Assembly: GCA_965644295.1 (NCBI GenBank)
Contig: CBFFRP010000405.1
Location: 142,741-206,740, forward strand
DNA length: 64,000 nucleotides
From: Paraphysomonas bandaiensis
Lineage: Eukaryota; Chrysophyceae
Direction of reading: 5' to 3'
Under the pieces are notes generated by a model that worked only from the letters and a program-made list of their open reading frames with translations, did no database searches and was not told where the DNA came from. A program made the position numbers and the translations under genes. This document shows, piece after piece, positions 1 to 13,708 of the stretch; within the stretch, counting starts at the first letter, position 1, and the number at the start of each line of letters is the position of its first letter.

Positions 1-46
1 AGTTCTGACTCTTAAGCGCCTATTGCTAATAAGGCATTACTGCTTC
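1..46 (-). repeat. End of a TIR repeat-family copy, cut by the window edge
   Basis: The stretch around CTCTTAAGCGCCTATTGCTAATAA matches the ends of the repeat copies near 13.2, 25.9, 45.7 and 47.1 kb, which share the core CGCCTATTG. It is the outer end of one more copy whose body lies before the window. Nothing else is seen between it and the protease gene stop at 189. Confidence 0.5.
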
Positions 47-188
47 TATTCTCATAACCTGATTTATTACAAATACGCAAACCAAATCCTAGTAGTGACT
101 ACAGTAAAGCGTACTGCAAAAGCAATTAAGAGAAGAATCCGCTGCACTTCATCAATTATTATATAAAGGTTATTTCCAACTGAGCACA

Positions 189-3100
189 CTATTCCACAAT
201 ACTCCAAGATTTATTTGCCAGGTTGCACGGCTTTATGTCACCATCGTCATACGCGATGGTGTGCATGCCGCTGTCAACACTATATTTCGTGATAGTCCCA
301 AGGAACTCTCTATCAACCCATCGAATCCTAATTTTTTTTCCTATGAGTTCCACTGGGTCGTCGTCGCTGTCATACCCAGAGCCTTGCCAATGACCAGCAG
401 ACTTCACAGATGGGGAGTTACCCGAAAAAAGTGCACGGAGAGCAGATAGATTAGCAGTAGCGGTGGCTGCGGCAGATGGACCAGTCGTTGCTGCTCCAGC
501 TCCGCTGTATCCCCCCTGCGCATGAGACCCAGAATTCGCTGTCCTCCGCATCTTGGAGAGGAAACTACCATGAGGATAGCCACCAGTTCGCCGGCTGTTC
601 AGCCAGGAGTCCAGCCAACGCAGTCGGTCACTGTTCTGTGTAACCCACTGCCGCGCTAACATACAGTGTTTACATATACGTATAAGCATTGTAGCGCAGG
701 TCTCCGTCGCCAATACGTATTGGTAACTAGCCTGCGCAGTATATTGACACCACACACTTACAAGCCTCGCAAAGAACTGACCTTCATCTCGTCTGTCACT
801 GCTCTCATTACTTCACCTACTCTCCACTCACGGATGCCGTCGTCTACCTCGCACAACAACATTGCTCCGCGCATAGGGATCTTCATGGCTGTACCATCTT
901 CCTTCTTCATGTAGTTTACAATGGTGTCAATATAAGTCTAAAGAAATAAGTAATGGAAATGACGAGAAAACTATGCGTCAACTCACATTCGTATTAGTTT
1001 TGGAATTATAAACTGTATACTTCACTATCGGAAACACAAACTTCTTTCTATCTGGTCCTTTCACTGTCCGCAATAGCCTATACAACAAGATGTCGCGGTC
1101 ACGGTAAAAAGGATATGGCACAATCTGAGGGTCACTTGCCTGTAAATGAATACAGCACTCTCAATCATGCTTTGGGCCTCTGGACTGAGGACTGCTTGTG
1201 ATCCGTCCACAGGAACAGAAGCCTCTCCATCGGATGCTGATGGGATGTGAAGCTTGTCACTACTCTCTGGTGTCTGGTTATCACATGAGATCGAATCTGA
1301 GGACGGCACGTTTGGAAGTAGTGCTGCCACTGCCTTGAGAAGGGATCTCCAGTCTGGAAAAGTATAGCCATCTGTCATTGTCCGAGATTTGTGATTTCCA
1401 GCCTCTACGCCCCCCACAAGTGTGGGATACGGGGTATCATGAGCAAGAAACAAGGACACAAGACACGCAATGTAATTTCTTGACTGCATTATGGATCTAC
1501 ATCTCTCAGAGTGCTTCGCGAGAACAGAAATGGGGGAGAAAAATACACTTATGTTTCGCCATTGCAACTGCGCATCACGGAGCAATTGTATAAGCTGTGA
1601 CGCCAGTTCTAGCGAGAGGGTAGAACCATCCTCCACGCCGTCGTCGTCGCTGGACACAACGCCGCTGTAATCCGTTGCGTCGCTGTGCAATACGACCTCC
1701 ATTGCTACAAGAATGACCTTCATGATTGACGAACGCACGTCCCCGTCATCGATATCCAGTAAGAGACCTTTCAGTAGATTTGTGACACGAGCTCTGGAAT
1801 GAATAGGCTCAGATTCATCCGAAGATGAAGATGTGACACTCTCTGCAGATGACACTGAGTGAGTGGGAGTAACTAACTTGGTTTGACGCCGACAGAGCAT
1901 TCCGAGAAGATGGAAAGCACAGGCAGGATTTCGACGAAGAAGTTTATCCATTATCCAGGCACACCACTGAGCAACATACTCCCGTTCCCTGGCCTGCGCG
2001 AGAGTACCGAAAGTAAAGCTAACAGCACACTCCAACAAGCTACAGTCGATCTCTCTACTATGTCCAACATAACCTGAGCGCTGAATCAACTCACCAGTAA
2101 ATTTATAGTAACGCGCATTGAAAATACTTTTTGTACGCCAGAAAGACTCATTGTCTTTGCGAATCAAGTCCACTACAGCAGCAGAAGTAGATTCCGCAGT
2201 TGAGTCCGCAGATTCTGACTCGCTAGACACGTGTTTAGAAGGGCGTATTTTCTTATCGTAGACTAACATAAAAGCGTTTCGTGCCTTCTCTTGCAACTTC
2301 GCGTTGTTCACAGTCGTTCCGCCCCTGGAGCCTGCAGATGTATTGCCGCTACCTCTCCATACTTCCTCGCCACCAAAGCACTCGTCTTCTAGGTCATCGA
2401 TGTCAAACTCCGACACAAAACTATCGTTGAACTCAAACCAGGAGGGTTCACTGCGAGTGTTGCGATTAGATTTGCCATGAATACTTGACCGCTCCTTAAT
2501 GTACGAGTAATAGTGGCCGCTGTGGGCAGTACCAACATGGACAACAACTCCGGCCAATTCATATATATAGTCAGACCTGTCTACCGAATCTCTGTCACCA
2601 CCACATCCTTCGTCTTCTCCACGTGCAGAAACCTCGTCCCCTTCGTCACGACCTTCTACTGTATACGGAAACATATCTAACTCCAACGGAAACGTGAATC
2701 GTTCGTTAATTTTTATTTGCTGCATAGTTTCAAAATCGAATTCAAAACGCTTGAGGTGTATTATAAGGTGCCGCGGCAACGAACGAATGCTGACCCTTTT
2801 CACAGTGGGAAGAGATTCCTTAGTGACTTTCTTACCCCCATCATTCTCGTGGGACGTTTCCCAAGTATAATCCACAGTCTCCCCTTCGATAAAACTTGCC
2901 AGTCCATCTTCTAGCGTATTTCTGCCTTGTCCTACTGACACTGAGAGCATAAAAAAAGGCTCAGCCCTTTCCGATCTTTTCCCACCTTCCGCCAGAAGTT
3001 CGTTGCAAAACATCCCGCCAAATGTATCTTTGAGGAGTGCTTCTCCTCGAGACGACATTAAGCATCCCTCAACTTGCTGGAAGAAATTAGATAGAAATTC

Positions 3101-6100
3101 TGATGCATCTTGTTGAACATTTACATCTGTTGGTTGACCTTCGTAATCTTTAAAGGATGCGCTGAAACCCGTGGGATCCACGAAGGCTTTGTCACTTTCC
3201 TGCAGATATGCAAACAAAAGTTGCAGTTGAAACAACATATTCTCCGCAGCTTCACTGGAGTCCATTGACGCAATATCAACATCAGTATCTGCACCGAGTA
3301 TACCGTTTCTGAACTCCGGCACCATAAATAGCTGTTGCAATGTACTATTCATGTAACATATGCAACTCGGATTGTAGAGGCCACAATATCCAGTTTTACT
3401 CTTCGGAATAAGTACATCCTTCCCATGTCGCTTGAGAGACTTATTGGCACCAACCTTCCTGGTGTGGGAAGACCTTGTTTCATCCCAGTGTGCCATCGAG
3501 TGATGGGGCAGTACAAGACGTAGAACTTGTTGCATATTATCAACGCACCCTCGACAAAGCTCATTTAACAGCGAAAATGCCATATCTCTGCTACGCAATG
3601 TTTTGCACTTCGGGAGCGGGGCTTGGGAAGACCGCATCACAACAGAGAGGTCATCACGCTGACCGGTCAAGAACAGACAATCTCGAAATATTTGCAGCAC
3701 CAAGCCCTTATCGACACCGATAATACGTTTTATTTCTTCTGCTGATCCAGTCAACAATAACGCCTCTAGAAACGATTTGAACAAAAGCATAATACCCTGC
3801 AGGAGCTTGTCTTCATCGTCTTCTTCCTCCGACAGCTCGCGGGAGGGATGCATTGTTACCATGTCGCACAACTCAAACGCAAATGATTTCAAATCAAGAT
3901 TGTCAAACAGATCTATGCTTTCCCTCATAGAAGAAATTCGAATCAACTCAGAAAAGAGAAAAAAGTATTCTGTGGGTTCAACTATGCCATCTGGTTCATC
4001 TGATGGGAGAGTAACGGCTGATGCAACTTCAGGGAGAAACTCATGTAGTGCCCGTAAAATTCCCGCATATAAACCAGAATCGCCTACCGCAACCGCTGCA
4101 TTGCACAACTGAATTAACCCTTTGCTCATCATATCTCTCACAGTCCCATCAGCACATTCAATTAAAGATACATGTAGCATATCAGACAGACTCCCATCGG
4201 CCTTCAAACCGTCCAAAGCGTTGGGAAGACGCTCAGCGAGTGACGCCACCAAGGAAAGGCCATATTGCACAATCAGAGCTGCATGATTAATTCTCCCCAC
4301 AGAGTCCCCATCGTTATCCTCTTCGTCATCCAGCGACTCCTTGCGTCTGTCCGGCGCAGCCACAGCCGCTGAGGTATTCTTCGCAGCACTACTGAAATAT
4401 TGCTCAAATCTTGCGACCCGACTAAGCTTACGGCGCCTCTTTGCAACAGCACTGTGATTCGGGACCTCTCCATCAAAACTACTAGAACTCCGACGCCTCA
4501 TCACCACAGGGTCCAGCATCAATTCGGCACCATCACTTCCAAACCACCCCCCGCGTGCAGACACGCTAGTCACAACTTGCACCGTGCGCATTAATTTTGT
4601 CACGACATCTGCTGCAGACCGAGATCCAAATAATTCGTTTGTGTTTATTAATCCGCTCAAACGGCAGGAGAGAGACTCATCACTTCCACACTTGTCACTG
4701 TTGACAAGCTGGGCAAGAAGCTGCAGTTGCAGAGCTAAGCAGAGTTCTTTTTGCAGCAGACTTGTACTGACTTCGCTTGTAGAAATATCCCTGGCCTCTT
4801 CCTCAACATCAACAGCGAGAGCAAGTTCAAGTAAATAATGAGGGCCACCAAGACGCACGAATGACTCTCCCCACTTGATTGCCTCCGCCTTTTCTTTAGC
4901 CGAGGAAAATTCATTACTTAGGGGGTCTAAAAGTGTCGATATAATCTTCAGCTTGTACTGCTGTCGCAGAATACCTCCTTCACTCAACAGTGACTCCCAT
5001 GACACGGCCGTTGAGCCATCTACCGCTCCGCCAAGAGACTTCATTTCTGCCAAGAGATCACTATTGATAGGCAGGAGGTCTAACAGATCCCAAGCACTCT
5101 GCGAAACTTCAACAGATTCATCGGAGAGGATCTCGAACATCAGCAAGAGGTGAGTTTTACTATCAGATAGGACCTTTCGTGGGTACATCTGATCGCTGTC
5201 GGGGTCTTCGGCAAGAGTCATGGCAGGACAAGTGGGTTTGCACTGAAGAGTATCATCTGTTGGAGAGCGGAGGATAACAACATCAATAAATGAGTTGACA
5301 CCTGTAGCTTCGGCCATCTGGTCATCCTGCTCGAAAGTGAGGATTGTTCTACTACTATTTACGAGACGTAGCAGACGTGGAGACACTTTAAAGTCGCGAG
5401 CGATACGTGCACGTAAAGCCCCGATGGTGACAGTACCTTTCTTGAAAAGATAAACCACGCTCTGATTAGCGGGTGCACTTGCCCCTTCTCTCTTCCAGAA
5501 CACTGTCAGACGGAATACCCCAGTGCCCGTCAGAGACGAAGTCCCATAGCTAGTAGTTGATGAAGTGTAATGTTGAAGATTAGCGCTAGTGGAGCAAATA
5601 TCATCAAAAAAACGGCTCAGAATTTTTAATATTCTACTGATCTTGGTGTTAGTTGTGCTGGTGTGGTCGTTCATGGTAGCCATACTGTGAATTCTATTCA
5701 TGCAGTATTTAGTAAACTGTATCCATGCTTTCTTTCTGTCAATCGCGGAAGCGTACTTAATCTGTAGAGATATCAAGAAGTCAGCTGCTGTTTTCGCCAC
5801 CGTCATACTATCCGTATAAAGATACGCTCTCATGAGGATGTCAAAACCAGCTAGGTCTGTAGATACCACATTCACAATAAAGTGTAATTTATTGTGAGCA
5901 TACAATAACTTTTTCTGTCTACCGTTGACACTTCGAAATAATTTTTCAATTGCTGCGAATCCTTGCACATCAAGGTGTGCCATATCATATCCCTCGGGAG
6001 GGTCAGATGCCCCTATTAGTCTCGTGAATAAGCCATCAACTGCATCATCAGTAAGGCATTTTCTACTTGCTGTCGTGGTTAACTTCGACGATGACCCGTA

Positions 6101-9100
6101 GTAATTATAGTATGTGGTGTTAGTAGTCGGTGCAGTCGTAGAGTCATCCATTAATGCCGACTGTATCCATCCAAAAAACTGCTCCATGACCTCGGGTCGG
6201 CCGCTCGACGAAAACTGATGCCAAAGCGTGTGTATCTTCCTAAAATCGATATCCAAGCTTGAGTTAACTAGTATGAACTCCAGGAACGACATGCAGATTT
6301 TCACATGACTACCATCAACACACTCCGTAGCGACAGGTGATGGAAGCAAGTTTGCAGTAGGGGCAGTCACAACAGATTCCACAGTCATATCATCCAGCAT
6401 AGCAGTGTCTGAGTCGCCGCCAAGTCCCTTTCCGATGAACACCATTAATGCATCGATAAGGTCGTAGTTATCCTCACAGTGCTTGATGATCTGGTCCCTT
6501 GAGAGTGCTACCTTTGCATGCAAACCTCGCGAAGCTTCGGGTTGTTGTTCAACAATTCGCCTTAGCAAATGCATCGCAGCAAGAGCATCAAGTGGAAAGG
6601 TGGCTTGGCCATCAGGTGCTTGGGCGATTGGCATAGGTTTCCCACGGATGATATCTATGCAACGCTCCATATACACAGGCAACAATTTCCGCATCTGCAC
6701 TGCGGACAAAATAGAGGCAAGGGCATCTGCAGCAACCCTCTGTGTAGACGACAGAGAAAAATCCGACGACAAAGACGTCCTAGTCATAAGGCTCTCCCAG
6801 AGGAGTGACAGTCCAGGGTCGTCTGCAGTGATGCTACTAGACGAGCCGGAAACAGACACGGCATTCTCGAGAACTCCCTTCACCAGTCCCAGTTTAGCTT
6901 CATCAATCGGCCTGGGTAAAGTGCGGATAAGTCCCAGCAGCACGGCCAGATAATCAGGGGAAAGCTTGCCGGAAAGTGAGGCCAGGAGCGTATACGCAGT
7001 GCGGGTAGTCCCAGAAGAAGCTGAGGTCTGACCAGCGCGCCAGAGTAGCTGCAAGTGAGATTCTGTTAGGGCACCTTTAGACGCAACGAACAACAGTAGA
7101 GTTTGGGACCGCTTCAGTATTTCATCGTGGTTATCCGAAAGCCCGTGGTCGCGAAGGACAGCAGAGTCGCCTGATGCATAAGTTACATGATAGTTAGCAC
7201 TACACAAACCGCACCTAGCACGAGTTCAACGATATCATTACTACAGACCCAACTACAGACCCACGAAGACGTCAACCAATGAATAGTAGGCTCACCAACG
7301 TGCTGCCTACTGCCATACGAGTAATAGCTCATTGCCGCACTCCCGTAAGTTTTCTTAGCCAATTCCTTCTTATTCAGTAAATCGAGGATATCGTTGAGAA
7401 AAGACAGGCCACGAATACGCAGATTCAGATAAGGTGACGTCATGAACACCTTACACAAGAACAGCTTATACTTCTCTGTTGTGCAGACAGCAAGTAATTA
7501 ATTCCATGAGATAACTTGCAATGAACTACTCACCATGAGTCTCGTGGAAAGGAAAATCTTTCCATAGAGACCGCAAAATCAACTCTAGGTCTTTCCAAAT
7601 AGCATCCACTGGACCAATGCAATCCCCGGTGGTGCTAACCTCCATCAATTCCCTCAGATCGGTATCGCAACCCACTTGATGCAAGCGCCGCACAACGGCA
7701 AGTTGTAGATCTGGCAGAAAGGAAGCACAGAACTTCTTTGTAAATAAGTAAGAAACACCCCGCACCAACGCCACCAGGGAATGAACTTCTGCCAGAGAAA
7801 GCATAGATGAAGTGGTAGTGGGAGGATCAATAAGACGGCATATAGCAGCGAACCCCCCTTTGCTCCCGAAATGGTTTAAATTTGTGATCAATAGCTTTGA
7901 AGTCTCCTGCAGACCACTGCTGCTTCCCATCAGCACACTACGAGTAGACTTTGCAACCTTTGATACTGGTCCATCCAACATGAGGTCCGTGGACGACAAG
8001 TAGACGTCATCAGCAGCAATGCCGATTCCATAATGATCGTAATACCACGTGAGGTTGCTGCGCCAGACATCATTAGTAAAGGATCCTCGATTCACACAAC
8101 TAGATATCATGTGAAGAAAACTTACTCATCCAACATAAATAGCCGCCCAAGCATTTGCTGTTTTCCCATATTGAAGTCGCCCTGCATCATACTCGCAATC
8201 AGGACATCCAACGCATCTCGTAGCAGTCCGTTAACAGTAGGCAGGACGGAACAGTCCGCAAACGAAGAGGTTAGCAGCTGCATAGAGTCCATCACCACAT
8301 GCAGTACTCAGCAGTAACCACGTACCGTATCGATAACTCTACAAGCTTCAGTTCTCCAGAAGCTCTCAAACTCTGTCATTGATTTACAATCACTATCTGC
8401 AAAAGCTCTGAGCTCGTTCCTAGTCCGTTTCATTTCTTGCAGTGATAACGCACACTCCACGCCCTGCTCCCGTTTGGACCACCCTGTGTCTTTTCCTGAT
8501 GTTTGAGTACCAAGCTCTGCAAGCTTCGTAGATCCTCGAGACATTACTTCATCCCACTTCGAGGCCCAGCCCTTGAAGTGAACCTTGACGTGAGTTGCAT
8601 CCGCCTCGACGATCTGATCAGCACCCAACAACAATTATATCCACAGCAAACACACACAGAACTATTTCTACCTGAGCAACACACCAGTTGTTGATACTGT
8701 CCAGCGCGTCACACCAATCGCCTTCACAGAGAGAGAATCCGCTCCATTTTACTGGGCCATCTGTAAGATAGAATTCAATACTACTTCGATGCAATCGCTT
8801 GACAGACCTCGTGAGACGCGCTGCACTGATATATATACAGAGCCAGACTCACTACCGTTGTCAATTATAGCGGGCTCCAAAAGCTCAAATCCTTCATCTG
8901 TACTTTGTTACTAGCGTATAAGAGCAAGATTTTGTGTACCTGGTTGCTTACTGTCATAGACAAGCTGAATGTGACCTATTGGATCGATATCTTTTCCTCT
9001 CCGAAAATATATATATGCACCTTTCGATAGACCTTTCAGCATATTTTTTGGAAGTTTCTCAAACTCTTCTATATCGACATCGCCATCTCCATGAACAACT

Positions 9101-9355
9101 CTTATTTCAACGATGGGGTCTCCTCGACCTGCTCCGTCATGGTACCACAGAAAGCTCGGTGATTTCCCGGATCCTCTATTCAGCTCCGCTTGACCGCCAT
9201 CAGGAAGAGCAATTTTATGAAACCCCTGAGTAAAAATAGCAGATATCAAATGCAGAAATACGACTAAAATACAGCAGAGTGTAAGTGACTAAATAACTCA
9301 CAGGAGGAGCCAGTGACGATCCATATGTAATATCCAAGTCTGTTATTCCGGGCAT
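189..9355 (-). CDS. Giant ubiquitin carboxyl-terminal hydrolase (USP family), 12 exons
   Basis: A cysteine protease of peptidase family C19 that removes ubiquitin from proteins. Exons (descending): 9355-9302, 9225-8940, 8897-8856, 8760-8672, 8613-8326, 8277-8126, 8099-7534, 7475-7296, 7170-1154, 1139-987, 937-782, 731-189. All phases agree, giving about 2841 residues. The N-terminus has a beta-rich segment with ELNRGSGK and PIVEIRVV, like a MABP-type fold. A Tudor-knot/chromo-barrel-like segment follows (WASKWDEVM, about residues 130-185). A ubiquitin-like segment lies near 1110-1190. The catalytic core has a Cys box GLYNPSCICYMNS (near 1822; consensus Gly is Ser and Thr is Ile, catalytic Cys kept), a His box AHSGHYYSYI (near 2100) and FNDSF. 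The C-terminus has a second Tudor-like segment (IRIRWVDREFLGTITKY). The large helical flanks resemble USP9X/USP24/USP34. The join between exons 9 and 10 is uncertain (see findings). The family call is firm; the exact orthologue is not. Confidence 0.85.
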
Positions 9356-12300
9356 TGTACAAGATACGACGAATTAAATTAGCACCTACTCGTCAGCAGG
9401 GGATCATGTGTTTTCTATTCGACACCTCTGTTGATATTCCTATGCTTTGATGCATGCAATGAGCTCTATGATCTGCTATATATATATACACCTACGAAAA
9501 ATGCATCCCCACACCACCATATCTACTGCTGTGCATAGGCATACAGTACCAGTACTCGTACTGCTGTACTCTCACTCCTCTGCTCTGCTCTGCTGTATCT
9601 CTGCAACACTTCGTCCTACCACACAAGTCCAGAAAAATGAATTCTGTTTTTTTGTATGGGAGTGTGTGTAGGAGGGGGTTGAAGTGGAGATATTCTGGTC
9701 TGCAGAATTCAGCGTTTATGTACGTGATTCAGCGTTAATGTACGTCCCTCTTAACGACCATATCGAGCGTATGGCTGCATAAAAGTACTTATATATATAT
9801 AGTCTTGTAGAGGACTCTTATTACTACTATGTGCCTTACTGACAATATCTACCGTGTGTAATCAGGTCAGTATTCCCAGTGAATAAGCGAACGTCATGAA
9901 ATAACAAATATGTTCCAGTGGCCACCATAAGGCGCGATGACAATACCTAAGAACTGTTTAAGTATCGATATTAGGCAGTCTAATATGCCCTACCTCTCAT
10001 TGGGTGGCTTCATACTCCACTACGGTTGCCACAAAGGTGTCTGGTATTACACTTACCAGGGTCAGTCAGAGCAGTGTAAATTGATTGATGATAATTAGAA
10101 TTGTTGTAGTTTCATAGAGATGTGCACAAACCGGTGATGTGGGAGTGCTTAATTCCTGTCAGTTGTTGTTTTTGCGATCCGAGCCAGGAAATGCATTGAC
10201 TGTGGCCACTGCCTTCGAATTGATTGGCAATCGAAGCAAGCCTTTGTAGTGCTACAGTTGAGAGACGTGTTGATGCGTATGCCGAACGGCAATGTCAGTG
10301 ATGCCGTCAAATTACTTTTTAATGTTTGCATGTGTTGAAACGTTAAATATCGGGATGTACCAAAACCTTCATAAGATCAATTAGAAGCATATATATCGAG
10401 AGGACAAAACAAGAGTTATTATTGATAGTGATCCAAGTCAAGAACTATCCAGTATCAAGAATTATAGTCCAAAGCTTCATGGAATGTACAACTTGTGAAA
10501 GGTTTAAACTTGGCACAAAGGTGTACATGAATTTCTAAATGAGAAAGCAAAGAAATTAACTTCGATTAGTTTGGATATATATATTTTTAGTAAGCCAATC
10601 TTGCCTATGATTATTATTTCCGTAATTAAGTGTTTGAATCATCGCTTGGGGGTGTTGAAGTGCTGTCCGAGAAAGTTTCCGGTAGTTTTAATATTCATAG
10701 ATTTTGTAGTGCGTATGTATTGAGTTATATCCACACATTAAACTACAACCAACTCCATAATGGGGTAATAATATAATAAAAGCATACAGGGGTACTGAGG
10801 GAAGGTTGTAAGGCAATGAGGTAGCATACATGGGTGCCTTGGCTAGTGGCTATACCTAGGCAGTACGCAGAATTAGGAGAGAGGAGTGCATAATATTCAA
10901 TTGTTATAATATATATATATATACATTTTCAAGATTATAAAAGCATTGTAGACATAGAATAGAGTGTACTTTGTAGCTTTGGTTTCCTCTGGGGGCGATA
11001 TGGGGGCTGATGGGGTGGTGCATGTAAGTGCTTGTGATTGGGGTATAATGTACAATTAGTAGTTGGTGTGAAAAGAGTTTCCATACGTGTCAACATGTGT
11101 ATAAAGCCAAAATATAGCTAAACATACAATGTTCATATTGTATACAATGTACTTGTCATGTTTTTCATCATCTGGAGGTCACCTAACAGCCTCTGGTGGT
11201 TGACATATAGAGGAGAACTATATCTGTATTGGAATAGTAAATTACAAGCTTATTATTATTATATCTTGGGTTACCTGCTGTCACAGTATATATACTTATG
11301 ATTTATATGTTTTTACGATATCTATGAAGGTGCACTCGGCTCAAGGGCTCACTGTGATGAATACTGGTGATATGCATATTAAGGGTGTGAGCGTGTGTCA
11401 ATGTGTTTCAACTCTGTACATATTTTCATACTCTCACTATAGAAAAGATAAAAGTTATACGCTCTATGAGTATAAATATATATAGACTCCGTATATTTAA
11501 GTCAACTTTTGGCCTTCTACTGCTCTTCTTCTTCATAATTACCAGATCGCCTGCTTGCTCAATAAGATGCTTAATAACGACTGGAATAACCCACTTAATG
11601 ATGCCACGAATAAACCTCGTCTTATCTTTGCTTTAAAGGGTTGTGACATTGCTGTCTTATGTCGATATTGTCTTGTATTTGTTGCTATCTTTTAATGTGT
11701 CTATCACGTCTTTTATCTCTTCCACAGATAGAGCTCCATTATTGGGGTAAACCGTATGCAATAAATTACCTTTTTTACATCTACCCTTTTCTTAATAGAA
11801 TGCTGTATTTTTAGGGTAAAATAGTAAAAATAGTAAAAATGGGAGAAAAAAATAAATTGCCGCCATCCTTTAATCTGAGGGTGTGGGGAATAGTGAGTGG
11901 TGATGATGAGTGAGAACTTTTCTCGTTTTTCTGGACTTGTCTGGTAGGACTTCGACTTATGCTTCCAAGAGTGTTCTAAAAAAGTGACCTTTCTTAAAAA
12001 AAAAGAAGCCATGCTCAAGAAAACTACGACCTTGAGGTGTTATTCCTGGACATGGTATGGAAAGTTCGTGTCGAGCACTTCGTTTTTTTCAGTTTTTATA
12101 TCATGCCTTTATTCAGACCAGGTCATCCCTTCATACAAAAAAAAGCTCACACACCTTCCATGTCAAGTCGTCACGTCAAGGATCTTGTTTGGATACTTCT
12201 CTCACAGTAAACACCCCAACACATAAGAGTGGATGCTTCCAGTGGTCAGCCATATCAACACTGACATCTGGTCGAATATCAGATGATGGGGAGTGAGAGG

Positions 12301-13182
12301 GATGTAATCCTGGTCCTCTGAACCTGAAGATATACTCAGAGTTGCTGTCTCTTCCTGTAAGCTCACTGTTTGCTTGGTTTTGGGGAAACAATTATTAAAT
12401 TACTATATAAATATTAGCGATTCTTCCATGGAAAGAACTCACTTCATTATTGGTCACATTCATAGTGTGTTTCTGGATATAAACTCCTTGCTGTGATTGA
12501 AGAATATGAAGGTTATCTGTACAGACGCAACAGAGGTTATCACGCCTATGTCTTATCTGGCTTTAAAATAAGACTTCGTTCTCGCAAGTGTTAAAGTAAT
12601 CATCTTATGACGTATCAGTGTAGAGGACCTATACATGATCATTATAAGTGTGGAATATGTTCTGTGTGTTCACTCAGTGTGCTTCAACAATACGTTCCTA
12701 CATGTGTGGTATATGATCTGTGTGCTCTATGTATATCCTCTATATATGTGTAGAGTGTAAGAATTTAATAATGTATACTTGCATCGTGGTCTGAAACTGT
12801 CATATTCTAGTTTATGTTTCTGCAACATTTCTATGCAGAATTTTTCTACCTATTGCACACGGTCAGAGGGAGCTACATTCCCTCTAGATTTAAACAATAA
12901 TATACACTTATCCCCATTTTATCTCAAAAGAAGTGTTTCATTGACCTGAAATGGGTTCAACAGAGCGCTCATATCAGCACCAGGCAAAAATAGACTTCAA
13001 AATTCGGTTTCAACAGAAACTCTCTTCTATCCTCATTATGATGATGACTATTACATCTACTCCTGACTGTATAGAAATTTAAAAAAATATTACATATATA
13101 CAACACACCAGGCTGAGTCATTGGTGATTAATATATCTCCACAATCCCACCACTCCTCTCAGCATCAAGTTTCGTCTTCTAA
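9356..13182. other. Intergenic, no gene recognised
   Basis: This 3.8-kb AT-rich stretch upstream of the protease gene holds only short open frames without splice logic or recognisable domains. Short TA runs occur near 9478, 9790 and 10905. The first few hundred bases presumably contain the protease promoter. A 216-base open frame on the minus strand at 12176-12391 was considered and not called. Confidence 0.6.
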
Positions 13183-13708
13183 TAGTGAATGTCGTATTAT
13201 TAGCAATATGCGCTTAAGAGTCAAAACTAATTTAGCATTGCAATTTAACTAATTCGTGCTTAGCTATAATATCCTACTATTTAGCGCTACGAAAGCTATT
13301 TGTACGTCATTGCAAGCACCACAGAGCAACCACTTTCGCTCTATCGCTCAAAACAAACGCAGTAAGCGAGAATAATGTTGATATACCTGGCATCTGATGA
13401 CTTCAGGATTTTTGAGTCCTAAAGGTGAGCTTCCCGGATGCTTGCCTTCAGCAGGCAGCCAAATTTCCCGGATGTCCTTGAGATGGGCCCATTCTCGGAT
13501 GCCTGTTTATTCGTCAAGGCCTAAAGACTTTACACAAGTGACACTTATTTTAGTGTACCTTGTACCACACAACAAGCATTTGGCTATGAGTAGGCAGAAT
13601 AATATCTGCTGACTATATATGTGGCTCACGTTAGTCTCTTGGAGAAATGTCTCTGGTACTTATCCCCCAGAACACTACAAAAATATGCGAGTTCAACTTT
13701 GATGAGGA
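13183..13708 (+). repeat. TIR repeat family copy (truncated)
   Basis: It begins TAGTGAATGTC and runs through blocks shared with the copy at 46498-47133, such as TCCTACTATTTA.CGCTACGAAAGCT, a block ending in GTTCAACTTTG.TGAGG, and segments containing TTCAGCAGGCAGCC. The similarity stops near 13708 without the second inverted terminus, so this copy has lost one end. No protein is encoded. Confidence 0.7.

Noticed and set aside
6483-6953. 156-codon plus-strand frame
   Set aside because: Antisense shadow of the large exon of the ubiquitin protease gene.
12176-12391. 71-codon minus-strand frame, possibly an exon
   Set aside because: It has an acceptor-like CAG before it and fair composition, but no partner exon, start or recognisable domain.
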